DNA of 45,409 nt from an uncultured Actinomycetes bacterium. GTDB taxonomy: Bacteria > Actinomycetota > Geothermincolia > Geothermincolales > RBG-13-55-18. Positions 9,480 through 18,346 of the stretch are shown piece by piece. Made by a program: the position numbers and the translations under genes. The notes beneath the pieces were generated by a model, which saw only the letters and a list, made by a program, of their open reading frames with translations, was not told the DNA's origin and searched no databases. Each line of letters opens with the position of its first letter. Within the stretch, counting starts at the first letter, position 1. Where the stretch lies: contig CAKZMC010000010.1 in assembly GCA_937128055.1 (NCBI GenBank), forward strand, positions 1-45,409, read 5' to 3'.

Positions 9480-10247
9480 ATGAGTGATATCCAATATACT
9501 CCGCGGGAACTGCTGGCCTGCGTGGCGGCGAGGTTGATAAATGACGGGGAGAGCGTCTTCGTGGGCACCGGCCTGCCCCTGGTGGGGGCGCTGCTGGCCA
9601 AGAAGCTTTATGCGCCGAACATGATGGCCATCTACGAATGCGGGGCGGTGGACCCGGAGCCGCGGGTCCTCCCCTGGTCGGTCTCCTGTTCCTGGACGCA
9701 TTACAAGGCGCCCGTCATCCTCTCCATGTCCTCGGTGTTCGGGCACAGCCGCGCCGGTTACGCCGATGTCGGTTTCCTGGGCGGCGCGCAGATAGACATG
9801 TACGGGAACATCAACGCCACCGTAATCGGCGATTACGAGCATCCCAAGGTGCGCCTCACGGGGTCGGGAGGGGCCAACGACATCGCCTCCCTGTGCGAGA
9901 GGGTCATCTTCATGGGCCTGCACCTGCCCGAGCGCTTCCCGGAGCGCGTAGATTACATAACCACCCCGGGGTACCTGGACGGCCCGGGGGCGCGGGAGCG
10001 CGCAGGCCTGGTGGGAGGAGGCCCGTGGAGGGTCATCTCGCACCTGGGGGTCATGGGCTTCGACGAGGAGACCTGCCGCATGAAGCTGATCTCCTGCCAT
10101 CCCGGTGTGACCCCGGAGGTCATCCAGCAGTTCACCGGCTTCGAGCTCATCATCCCCGACGACGTGGAGGAGACCCCCAAGCCCACGGAGGAGGAGCTGC
10201 GCCTGCTGCGCGAGGAAGTCGATCCCTGCCAGCTCTTCTGTTTTTAA
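9480..10247 (+). CDS. CoA-transferase subunit B (family I, glutaconate/IpdB-like)
   Basis: GESVFVGTGLPLVGALLAKKLYAPNMMAIYECGAVDPEPRVLPWSV... TGSGGANDIASLCERVIF. Tandem with subunit A. Confidence 0.87.
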   Translation: MSDIQYTPRELLACVAARLINDGESVFVGTGLPLVGALLAKKLYAPNMMAIYECGAVDPEPRVLPWSVSCSWTHYKAPVILSMSSVFGHSRAGYADVGFLGGAQIDMYGNINATVIGDYEHPKVRLTGSGGANDIASLCERVIFMGLHLPERFPERVDYITTPGYLDGPGARERAGLVGGGPWRVISHLGVMGFDEETCRMKLISCHPGVTPEVIQQFTGFELIIPDDVEETPKPTEEELRLLREEVDPCQLFCF

Positions 10248-10437
10248 GTGCTGAGTGTTGGACGCCAGCAGGTCTTTCCCGGCGAGACAGGCAGGAGCTT
10301 TTGCGGGCTCCTTCGTGCCTGGCGTCCCACCGGCGCGGGCCGGCGGGCCTTGGGGACCGCGGGAATGAGGCAAGAAACCGGGGAGGAGCGGGAAGAAGCG
10401 GGGTGGCGCGGTGGGGCTTCGGGGAGGCGCAAGGGCT

Positions 10438-11739
10438 CTAAGGGGCTTCCCAGACGATCCCGCCACTGGTGCGTTCCACCGCCCACAGCCTCTTGGGCGG
10501 CACGAGAAAATCGCTCAGGTTGACCCCCTCAGTCGCCAGTGAGGTCCAGTCGCCGTGCAGGAGGAGCATCAACTGCTCGTAGTTCAACCGCTGCAGGGAG
10601 GCGACGACGTCGAGGCTGGTTCCGCCGGCGGCCAACTCTTCCAGGAAAGCCTGGAAGCTCGCCTTCGCGTCCGCCTTACTCCGCTCCCCCTCGCTTTTCG
10701 TGGTCACCGTCTCTTCTCCGGTGCTTTTTCCCTCCGTTGCGGGTTTGCTCTCCGCGGTCTTCTCCCCGCCGGTTCCGTAGTATGCAGGGCCCATGTTGAC
10801 GCCGGGAAGAAGGCGGTCCGCCAGGTCCTGGATGAGGGCCTCGCTTATCTTCAGGCTCTCCTCCCCTCCCATGGTTGCCAGGTGCAGGGAGGGGGGTAAC
10901 TGGGGGTCCGGGAAGAGGAGGTAATCCTCGGGGCCGCTCAGGGAGATCAGCCAGCATTCCGCCCCGTTCACCTTTGCCATCTCCGCGTAGCATGGGAGCA
11001 GGGTTGCCCCTTCCCGGTCAAGGGCGGAAGCGACGCATCTTCTCAGCTCCCCCGCATCCTGACCCGCGGCGACCGCCTGCCCGGCCAGGTCCTCCACCAT
11101 TTCTTCCTGCAGCTCGGCGAGGCGGGGTGCCTCGGCGCCTTCCGCGAGCGGGTACCAGTAGGCGGAGTAGAAAGCCAGGCGCGACCCGAGGTCGTTGCGG
11201 AAAGCGGCCAGTTCATCCGCCGAATATTCCTTCTGGGAAACGGACAGGGAGGGACGCACCGGGAGAGCGCTTTCCGTGGTGGGAATAATTTCCAGTCCAG
11301 CCGTTTCCCCTTCCCCTGCTTCCCCCTCCGAGACCCGTTCCCCGGTAGCCGTTTCCTCGAGCTGCGGGGACTCCTGCACGCTTACGGCGGACTCACGATG
11401 GCGGAGGAGGGGCCAGGTTATTCCCATGGCGATCAGTGCCAGGATGGCGGCGGCGGCGATGCCGGCAGGGAGGAGGTGGTAGGAGACGCGTGAGCGGGGA
11501 TGCAAGACGGGGTGTCGCATGGCGGAACGCACGCTCTGGAGAAGGCGGCGCGTTTCCAGGCTCGTGGGGGTCACCGTGGGGAGGTTTGCCAGTGCGGACA
11601 GCAGGGACTTCATGCGCTCCAGGCTGTGCGTGCAGCGGGCGCAGCACTCCAGGTGGCTTGCCAGTTCCCTGGCAGCCCCGGAGTCCAGTTCCCCCTCCAG
11701 GTAAGGGCCTATGAACTTTTCCGCTTTCTTACATTTCAT
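10438..11739 (-). CDS. Transmembrane anti-sigma factor with N-terminal zf-HC2 domain and large extracytoplasmic region
   Basis: MKCKKAEKFIGPYLEGELDSGAARELASHLECCARC (HxxxCxxC), TM segment LLPAGIAAAAILALIAMGITW, directly downstream of an ECF sigma gene. Confidence 0.85.
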   Translation of the reverse strand: MKCKKAEKFIGPYLEGELDSGAARELASHLECCARCTHSLERMKSLLSALANLPTVTPTSLETRRLLQSVRSAMRHPVLHPRSRVSYHLLPAGIAAAAILALIAMGITWPLLRHRESAVSVQESPQLEETATGERVSEGEAGEGETAGLEIIPTTESALPVRPSLSVSQKEYSADELAAFRNDLGSRLAFYSAYWYPLAEGAEAPRLAELQEEMVEDLAGQAVAAGQDAGELRRCVASALDREGATLLPCYAEMAKVNGAECWLISLSGPEDYLLFPDPQLPPSLHLATMGGEESLKISEALIQDLADRLLPGVNMGPAYYGTGGEKTAESKPATEGKSTGEETVTTKSEGERSKADAKASFQAFLEELAAGGTSLDVVASLQRLNYEQLMLLLHGDWTSLATEGVNLSDFLVPPKRLWAVERTSGGIVWEAP

Positions 11740-11794
11740 GCCTGCATCCCGTGGCCTTTGCGTTCTCCTTTCTGCATTCCATTAGATGAAACCA

Positions 11795-12406
11795 TCAATC
11801 CATCTGTTCCCAGTACGCCTCCAGTTCCCCCGCCAGTCGGGCCCGGGCCCGGTTGAGGCGGGATTTAACCGTGCCGAGCTTTATGTCAAGGATCTCCGCC
11901 ACCTCCCTGTAGTCGTAGCCGCTGATGTCGTGCAGGTAGATCACTTCCTTGAACTTGGGCGGCAGCCTGGAGATCGCCTCCTGCACTTTCGTGCGGACCT
12001 CCTCCCTCTCCATGCTCTCCTCGGGGCCCTCGAGCCTTTCGTCGGGGAGCAGTTGCTCCATCTCCGGCATATCCTCGGCGGGGGACTCCGAGAGAGAGAC
12101 GTGGCGGCGAGAGCGCCGCGCGTGGTCGTGGCAGGCGTTGAGGGACACGCGGTACAGCCAGGTGGAGAACTTGGCCTCACCGCGGAAGGAACCCAGCTTG
12201 CGCAGCAGGAGGATGAAGACCTCCTGGCAGACGTCGGCTGCCTCGTTGCGGTTTCCCAGCAAGCGGCAGGCCATGTTCAGGACCACGGAGTGGTAGCGCC
12301 TTACCAGCTCCTCGAAGGCCTCCCGGTCACCTTGGAGGTACGCGCTTACCAGCTCCTCGTCGGGGAGCCCGCGTAGTTCTCCGCCGTCGTCATCACGCAT
12401 GATCAT
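11795..12406 (-). CDS. ECF-type RNA polymerase sigma factor
   Basis: Start at ATG 12406 (MIMRDDDG...). Sigma-70 region 2 (YHSVVLNMACRLLGNRNEAADVCQEVFILLLRKLGSFRGEAKFSTWLYRVSLNACHDHARR) and region 4 (LPPKFKEVIYLHDISGYDYREVAEILDIKLGTVKSRLNRARARL). Confidence 0.95.
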   Translation of the reverse strand: MIMRDDDGGELRGLPDEELVSAYLQGDREAFEELVRRYHSVVLNMACRLLGNRNEAADVCQEVFILLLRKLGSFRGEAKFSTWLYRVSLNACHDHARRSRRHVSLSESPAEDMPEMEQLLPDERLEGPEESMEREEVRTKVQEAISRLPPKFKEVIYLHDISGYDYREVAEILDIKLGTVKSRLNRARARLAGELEAYWEQMD

Positions 12407-13129
12407 GCCCTCTTTTACCTTGTCGGGCAAAGTATAGGTAATTTTAGCACAGGGGCTGCGCGTGCCCGCCCACCCCGCACCTTGCCCGGACCCCGGGCCG
12501 CAGAAGGCGACGGATGAGGCTGGCCCCCAGTATTGCTGGGGGGTGTCCACAATGTTTCTGAACCTAGGCAATCTTATTGCCTTGCGGGCAAACCACTTCG
12601 TTCCCTTACATCCCATAACCCGCCCATCCGCGTAGATCCCCGTTCCCGGGCGCCGCCGAATGACCGCACGCATGGGGCACTTGCTTCGCTCTTGGCGGCA
12701 TTAGAAGGAAAAAATGCTAAATGATAGGCGCCTTCAAGCCGATTTTAAACAGAGATAAAAGGGTTTTCACGGGAACGAGCATGATGCATTGCCCGGCAGT
12801 GGCCGCCGCGGCGGGAGCCGAGCGGGGACCATAAGGCAAAGCATGGAGGTTTACGAGGAAAAACGTAGAATCTTATTTAGAAGGCGTATTGTAATGAACG
12901 TGCAGGAGGTAGGTTTGTCCGGGAAAAACCTCGGCTGTAACCTCCAGGGGAGTTTGTGTTGTTATTTTTACGGGAATAGTTTAATAATTATATGGGGAAC
13001 GGTTCGGCCGGAGGAGGTGATGTCCGGATAATTTCCTTCGGTGGTCTTTTTTCACCGTGTCCGAATCTTCGGTGATCAAGACGGGCGTATTGCGGCGGTT
13101 TTGTCTTTACCTGCGAAGGGGGGGTATGT

Positions 13130-13678
13130 ATGGATAACGTCAAGCGCAATGCCATCCTAGCCGTGGTGCTGGCCATTGTGGCTTTCTTCTGGATCTGGTT
13201 CTTCGACTACCTGGGGGCCAAGGCCTACTGGGCAGCGCTCATCTCCTTCGGGGTGTGCCTGGCCTACGGCTCCGCCCTTGCGCGCTCCCTGCCATGGATG
13301 ACCCTGGGAGGGGTGCTGGGGGTTCTCGCGGGACTCCTCACCTACCTGCTCTACATGCTGGTCTTCCCGCTCTACTACGGGCTCTCGGTGGCCATAGCCG
13401 GGGCGATCTTCATCCTCATCGCCGCCGCCGTGTCCATTCCCAAGATGCGCGAGATGCTGCCCATGTTCCTGGTGGGCTGGGGCGTGTTCCAGGCGGCCAT
13501 GGCGCGCTTCGAGTATCTCTTCGCGGAGAAACCCATAGAGGGCATGCCGCGCGTGCTGCCCACCCTCTTCGGCGTCATCCTCTCGCTGCTCTTCGGGATG
13601 CTCCTGGCCGCCGTCCTCGACGCGGTGGTGTTGCGCCGGAGGGCGGAGGCGGCGGAGAGCGTCGGCGGGTCGGAATAG
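13130..13678 (+). CDS. Multispan membrane protein (possibly DUF1097-like)
   Basis: Several hydrophobic helices (AILAVVLAIVAFFWIWFFDYLGAKAYWAALISFGVCLAYG...). GGGGGG-type RBS upstream; immediately followed by the next gene. Confidence 0.75.
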   Translation: MDNVKRNAILAVVLAIVAFFWIWFFDYLGAKAYWAALISFGVCLAYGSALARSLPWMTLGGVLGVLAGLLTYLLYMLVFPLYYGLSVAIAGAIFILIAAAVSIPKMREMLPMFLVGWGVFQAAMARFEYLFAEKPIEGMPRVLPTLFGVILSLLFGMLLAAVLDAVVLRRRAEAAESVGGSE

Positions 13679-13690
13679 GAGGTGGTTGCG

Positions 13691-15664
13691 GTGAAGCGAC
13701 TGAGAAGGATCCTGGTGGTGCTCATCGCCCTGGGCATGGTCGTTTCCCTGACCATGGTCCTCCCGGCCAGCGCCGAGACCGCCACCAGGGGAAGCCAGAA
13801 GGTCACGGACTCGGAATTCGTCCTCTGCAACCTGGACTGGACGGGAGACATCGAGGGGGTACAGGTATACGACATCCTCGACCTCAAGGGCGATGGTCCC
13901 TTCGACGTGCGGGAGAAGATGTCCCTTGGGGGCGACATTTCCTGGCAGGGCGTGCACGGCTTCGCCACGCCCAAGGTGGAGGGGGATTACATCGTCTGGG
14001 AGGGCCTGAAGGCGAAGGGCAACGCCAGCTACGTGGCGGGCGCCAAGCTCTCGGAGTCCATGGTGGAGGATGTGCGCACGCGCATACCCCTGGACCTCAG
14101 TTTCAAGTACAAGTTCGACGGTGCGCCGGTGAGCGACCTCAACGAGATCACCGGCAAGAGCGGGCGCTTCGAGCTGGAGCTTACCCTGCGCAACACCAGC
14201 AAGGAGAAGACACGGGTGAGTTACAAGGACCCGGACACCGGGCTGATGGTGGATGAGGAGGTGGAAACCTACATCCCCATGGTCATCTCCCCCTACGACT
14301 GGTATTTCGACAACCGCATCTTCTTCAACGTGGAGACGGACCCCACGGGGATGATCGTCCCCTTCCCCGACTTCACCAACGTGCAGTGGAACATACCCCT
14401 CTTCCCGCCCGCCACGCGGGAGAGCCACACCATCTGGGTGCGGGCGGACGTGAAGAACTTCCAGATGCCGCCCCTCACCGTGGGCGCCGCCTTCGTCATC
14501 CCGGAAACCAACCAGGAAGACTCCACCTACCTGCTAAGAGAGGGTCTGAAAACGATATACGCCGGGATAAAGAAGCTGGACGAGGGCGTGGGGGAGCCGG
14601 AGAAGGAGGACACCCTGCTCTACGCCATCTCCGCCGTGCACGAGGGGCTGGGAAAGCTGGGCGCGGGGCTTCCCACCGCCAAGGTCAGCCTGGACCAGAA
14701 GCTGATCACAGGTGTGCAGCAGATGGTGGATGGCATCGGCGCCGCGACAACCAAGGACACGCTGCTTTATGCCGTCAACGCGGTGATAAACGGTTTGAAC
14801 GGTATACTGGCGGGTATCGGGAGCGGGATCACTGATTCCGGCTCTACCATGCTCAAGGGCATGGCGACGTTAAAATTGATACTGAGTAGCCCGGCGGGAG
14901 CATTGGGCCCCACCTGGCCGGGAGGCATTAAGCAACTTGCCACCAATATAGAAAGTGAAGCTGAACCCTTTCTTGACTATAGAGATGATGATGATGTTGC
15001 TGATGCAGCTGAAACTATCTTCACTTTAGCGGGAAAAATCAAAGCCTCTATCCAAGGTCCCGTCACACCACCCCTTGTACCAGCATATACCATAGCTAGC
15101 AGCGTGGAGAGCGGGTTGAATTCCGTAAAAGCGGGTATCGGGTCTGCTGGGACTAAGGACACCTTGCTCTACGCCATGGCCGCCATCGACGCGGGCCTCA
15201 AGAAGATCAAGGTCGGGCTCTCCAGCGGCGACCTGAACAACCCCGCCGTCAAGGAAGGCCTCATTCTGATCTCCGAGGGCCTGGGTGAAGCGGTGGCCGG
15301 CATCGGCAGCGCGGGCACTCCGGACACCCTGCTCTACGGGACCAACGCCATCAAGGAGGGCCTGACCAGCGTGGGCAGCGGCACGGGGCAGCTGGCCCGC
15401 GGCGTGTACAACTTCCTCAAGGCCTTCAGCAGCACGGAAGCGCAGGTGGCGGCCATCGCCAAGCGCGGCGAGGAGTACGACCACCTGCTGGGAGAGGCGG
15501 AGGACGCCGAAAACCAGGTGCGCTTCCTCTTCCAGACCAAGCCCACCTACAACTACACCACGGGCGGCAAGGGAAGCTGGGTGGTGGCCATCATCCTCTC
15601 CATCATCATCGCCCTCCTCCTGGTGGGCGGCGGGATCATGCTCGGCCGCCGCGGCGCGGCCTGA
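13691..15664 (+). CDS. Secreted/membrane-anchored protein with repeated (K/P)DTLLYAxxA(I/V)xxGL motifs
   Basis: Signal peptide (VKRLRRILVVLIALGMVVSLTMVLPASAETA), C-terminal TM (WVVAIILSIIIALLLVGGGIMLGRRGAA), four internal DTLLYA repeats. ORF track start 13682; GTG 13691 also possible. Confidence 0.85.
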   Translation: MKRLRRILVVLIALGMVVSLTMVLPASAETATRGSQKVTDSEFVLCNLDWTGDIEGVQVYDILDLKGDGPFDVREKMSLGGDISWQGVHGFATPKVEGDYIVWEGLKAKGNASYVAGAKLSESMVEDVRTRIPLDLSFKYKFDGAPVSDLNEITGKSGRFELELTLRNTSKEKTRVSYKDPDTGLMVDEEVETYIPMVISPYDWYFDNRIFFNVETDPTGMIVPFPDFTNVQWNIPLFPPATRESHTIWVRADVKNFQMPPLTVGAAFVIPETNQEDSTYLLREGLKTIYAGIKKLDEGVGEPEKEDTLLYAISAVHEGLGKLGAGLPTAKVSLDQKLITGVQQMVDGIGAATTKDTLLYAVNAVINGLNGILAGIGSGITDSGSTMLKGMATLKLILSSPAGALGPTWPGGIKQLATNIESEAEPFLDYRDDDDVADAAETIFTLAGKIKASIQGPVTPPLVPAYTIASSVESGLNSVKAGIGSAGTKDTLLYAMAAIDAGLKKIKVGLSSGDLNNPAVKEGLILISEGLGEAVAGIGSAGTPDTLLYGTNAIKEGLTSVGSGTGQLARGVYNFLKAFSSTEAQVAAIAKRGEEYDHLLGEAEDAENQVRFLFQTKPTYNYTTGGKGSWVVAIILSIIIALLLVGGGIMLGRRGAA

Positions 15665-15683
15665 ACGCGTTGACTGGGAGCAC

Positions 15684-15712
15684 GGAAGGGCGCCCCGAGC
15701 GGGCACCCTTCC
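15684..15712 (+). terminator. Stem-loop downstream of the repeat-bearing surface-protein gene
   Basis: GGAAGGGCGCCC-CGAGC-GGGCACCCTTCC, long GC stem about 20 bp after the stop codon at 15664. No strong U-tract, so assignment is tentative. Confidence 0.5.
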
Positions 15713-16153
15713 TTCATGCCTGGGGGAAACGCCGAAGAGGGGCGGACGCGCGACGCATAGCGACTCCCTATCCCGCGGCTCGGCCGTCGACCCGCATCCA
15801 TGCATGGGGGGCCCCATAAGCCTTCCCCCGCTTCCGCTCCCCGAGCGGGGAACGCAGGCACGGCGGCCCTGCCAGATCAAGAGAAAGCGCCGTGAGGCGC
15901 CGCGCATACGTGTAGCAGAGCGCCGGAACCGCTCTTCCCTTTTCGGGAGAAGCCCCCCGCTGGGGTTCGCGGAAAGCCGGTAAGGACATGGATGGTAGAT
16001 AAAAATAGGCCGCCTCAAGTAAGGCCGCCTCCCCTCTTGCCTCTTCTCTATTTCCAGCCCCGCTGCCTATTGGGGCTGCGGCCGGAACGCAATGCCCGGT
16101 GCCGACTTTTCACCGCCGGGCGAGGGGATGACGACGACGCGTGCCGCATCATC

Positions 16154-16636
16154 TCAACGCCGCGGGCCACAACCGCTGCCCGGGAGGACCATCAGGGCGC
16201 CGCGAGGGCGCGGCTTCGCGCGGCCGAAGAAGAGGAGATGCCCGGGGCACCGGCAGTCGGAGGACCCGAAGCCCCTGAGGCCGCGACGATCGCCGCCGCT
16301 CTCCTCCAGGGCCGCCGCCAGGGCGCACTCCCCCGCCCCGAGCGGGAAGACCCATACCTCCTCCAGCCCCGCCACCTCCAGGAAGAAATCCACGTGCCAG
16401 TGGAGGCGCTTTCCCTCCCCGCCCCTGCGCGCATGGCGCGCGAGGCGCGCGGGCAGCCCCCTGCGCGCCCGCCCCACGTAGGCGTAGTATCCGGGCTCGA
16501 GACGCAGGTCCCCCAGGACCCCGTGCCGCAGGGAACGTTCGCCCTTCACCCTGGCCACGAGGACGTAGACCCCTTCCTGCGGGAGTTCCCGCGGCAAGCC
16601 TCTTGGTAAACCGCGCCACATGCGCCGTGAGATCAT
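16154..16636 (-). CDS. GIY-YIG/DUF123-type protein
   Basis: GVYVLVARVKGERSLRHGVLGDLRLEPGYYAYVGRARRGLPARLARHARRGGEGKRLHWHVDFFLEVAGLEEVWVFPL...ECALAAAL matches the DUF123 pattern (Y-x-YVG-A...R..RH...K..HWHID). Confidence 0.8.
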   Translation of the reverse strand: MISRRMWRGLPRGLPRELPQEGVYVLVARVKGERSLRHGVLGDLRLEPGYYAYVGRARRGLPARLARHARRGGEGKRLHWHVDFFLEVAGLEEVWVFPLGAGECALAAALEESGGDRRGLRGFGSSDCRCPGHLLFFGRAKPRPRGALMVLPGSGCGPRR

Positions 16637-16793
16637 TTCCTCCCCGAAGGGGTATGAGCCCCGCTCCCGCTCCCGTAGCCCTCGCGTCCTTGCACGTCGC
16701 CGTCCTGCCGTACCGTTCCCTTCCCGCCGGCCTCAAGCACGCGCGGAGGGCGGGCCGCGCTCCTCGCGGCGCACGCCCTCCGGCGCCCGATGC

Positions 16794-17723
16794 TCAATGC
16801 CCGGCGGCTTCTTCCTCCTCGACGGCCTTGACCTCCACCTTGAAGGTCTTGGTCTCCTCGGGTGCTTTTTCCTTCTCCCAGGGCCGCACGTAAGCCAGGG
16901 TTATCTCGGCCTCCCCCGGACCGACGGCCTCGAAGGTCCAGACCTCCTCGCCGGGGGCGCCCAGCTTCTCCTCACCCTCCGCTTCGCCGCCGCCCTTGCT
17001 CTCGAAGGTGGCGCTCACCAGGGAGAGGATCTCTTCGTCCAGGGGCTCCGCGAGCTGCCACTGGTAACCGGTGGTCGGGTTGGACTCCAGGACGAGGGAG
17101 AACCTCAGGCCCTCCTCCACCTCGATGGTCTCCTCCGTGTCCTCATACTCCTTGGGCTCCTTGTCCTCGGCGCCCTTCTTCTTCACCCACACGTTGAAGA
17201 CCAGGGTTCCAGCGGCCTCGCCCATGGTCTCCGCGCGCCCGGCCTCCGCGCCCGCGGCCGTTCCCTCGCCCGCCTCCCCGGCACTGGACTCGGCCCCGCC
17301 TTGCGCGGTCCCTTCTTCCTGCGCCGCGCCCGCCTCCTCGCCGGCGCCACCGGGCGAGGGCGCCTCTTCCTCCCAGGGCCGCGCGTATTTCAGCTCGATG
17401 GTGGTGCGTCCCAGCCCCTCCGCCTTGAAGATCCACCTCTCCTCGCCAGGCGCTCCCAGGAGGTCCGACTCCGGCTCCTCGTATTCCGTGCTCTTGAGGG
17501 TCACTATTTTCTCGTCCAGCTCCTTCTGCAGCATCCAGCGGTAGCCGGTAGTGGGATTGGAATCCAGCACGATGGTGAACTCCTCGCCCTTTTCCACCAC
17601 GATGGGAACGGAGGGGTCACGGAACTCCTTGCCCCCGCCGTTCACGGCGCAGCCTCCCAGTGAGAGGACGAGGGCGGCTGCGAAGGCGCCGATCATTATC
17701 GCTGAAGTCTTGGGGTGCTTCAT
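16794..17723 (-). CDS. Lipoprotein with two tandem chagasin-like (peptidase inhibitor I42) domains
   Basis: Lipobox LSLGGC. Two copies of NPTTGY(R/Q)W (LDSNPTTGYRWML, LESNPTTGYQWQL), each followed by LGAPGEE.W.F.A.G...I.L.Y.RPWE. Confidence 0.88.
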   Translation of the reverse strand: MKHPKTSAIMIGAFAAALVLSLGGCAVNGGGKEFRDPSVPIVVEKGEEFTIVLDSNPTTGYRWMLQKELDEKIVTLKSTEYEEPESDLLGAPGEERWIFKAEGLGRTTIELKYARPWEEEAPSPGGAGEEAGAAQEEGTAQGGAESSAGEAGEGTAAGAEAGRAETMGEAAGTLVFNVWVKKKGAEDKEPKEYEDTEETIEVEEGLRFSLVLESNPTTGYQWQLAEPLDEEILSLVSATFESKGGGEAEGEEKLGAPGEEVWTFEAVGPGEAEITLAYVRPWEKEKAPEETKTFKVEVKAVEEEEAAGH

Positions 17724-17885
17724 CTCCTGCTTCCTCCTCTTTCGTTCCTTCCATCAACCGCTTGAATATTATAACCCAGCGCTACCCGCATGGCTAAGCG
17801 GTGTCCTGGTTCGCTAAACCGGGCATGAACGGGGAATTACCACGTCTATTGGCTGAACCGCTACCACCAGGCCATGGACGTCCGG

Positions 17886-18330
17886 GTCGGCAGCAGCGCA
17901 GCCTGCGGAGCGATGCCACTGAACGGTAGGCCGGCCGGTAAGGAGGAGGGATTCCCACCCAACTTGCCCGGAGAACTATGGGGTCGGTCGCAGCGAGGGC
18001 GCCTTTCCAGGCGTTCCTTCTTTGAAGCGAGGGGGGTGGCGCCGAGCGAGGCCGTTACCCCAAGGCTCCGGGCCGGAAGAAGGAGGGATCTCCACCCACC
18101 TTGCCCGGGAAGGGCCGAGTTGGTCGCAGCGCAGCCTGCGGAGCGATACCACTGCACGGCGTCCCGGTCCGGAAGAAGGAGGGGTCTCTCGCTTGCGGGG
18201 GATGGGTGCGGCGAAGGCCCGTCCAGAGGGACGAGACGCACTCCATCCCCAGGAACGACCCCTCTCAGACATGAACGCGGTTTGACCCCAGGATATGTCC
18301 CGGAAGAAGGAAGGACCTGCACCCAACCGG
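17886..18330. repeat. Diverged tandem intergenic repeat array
   Basis: Motif A at 17886-17926 and 18122-18159 (CAGCGCAGCCTGCGGAGCGATRCCACTGMACGG). Motif B at 17935-17971, 18073-18108, 18169-18188 and 18299-18330 (CCGGAAGAAGGAGGGATCTCCACCCACCTTGCCCGG and variants). Confidence 0.75.
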
Positions 18331-18346
18331 CCCAGCCCTAAAGACC

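Noticed and set aside
13157-14428. 423-aa minus-strand ORF
   Set aside because: Antisense to the membrane and surface-protein genes; His/Asp/Glu/Gly shadow composition.
17884-18340. CRISPR array
   Set aside because: Repeats are imperfect, irregularly spaced and without uniform spacers; no cas genes in the window.
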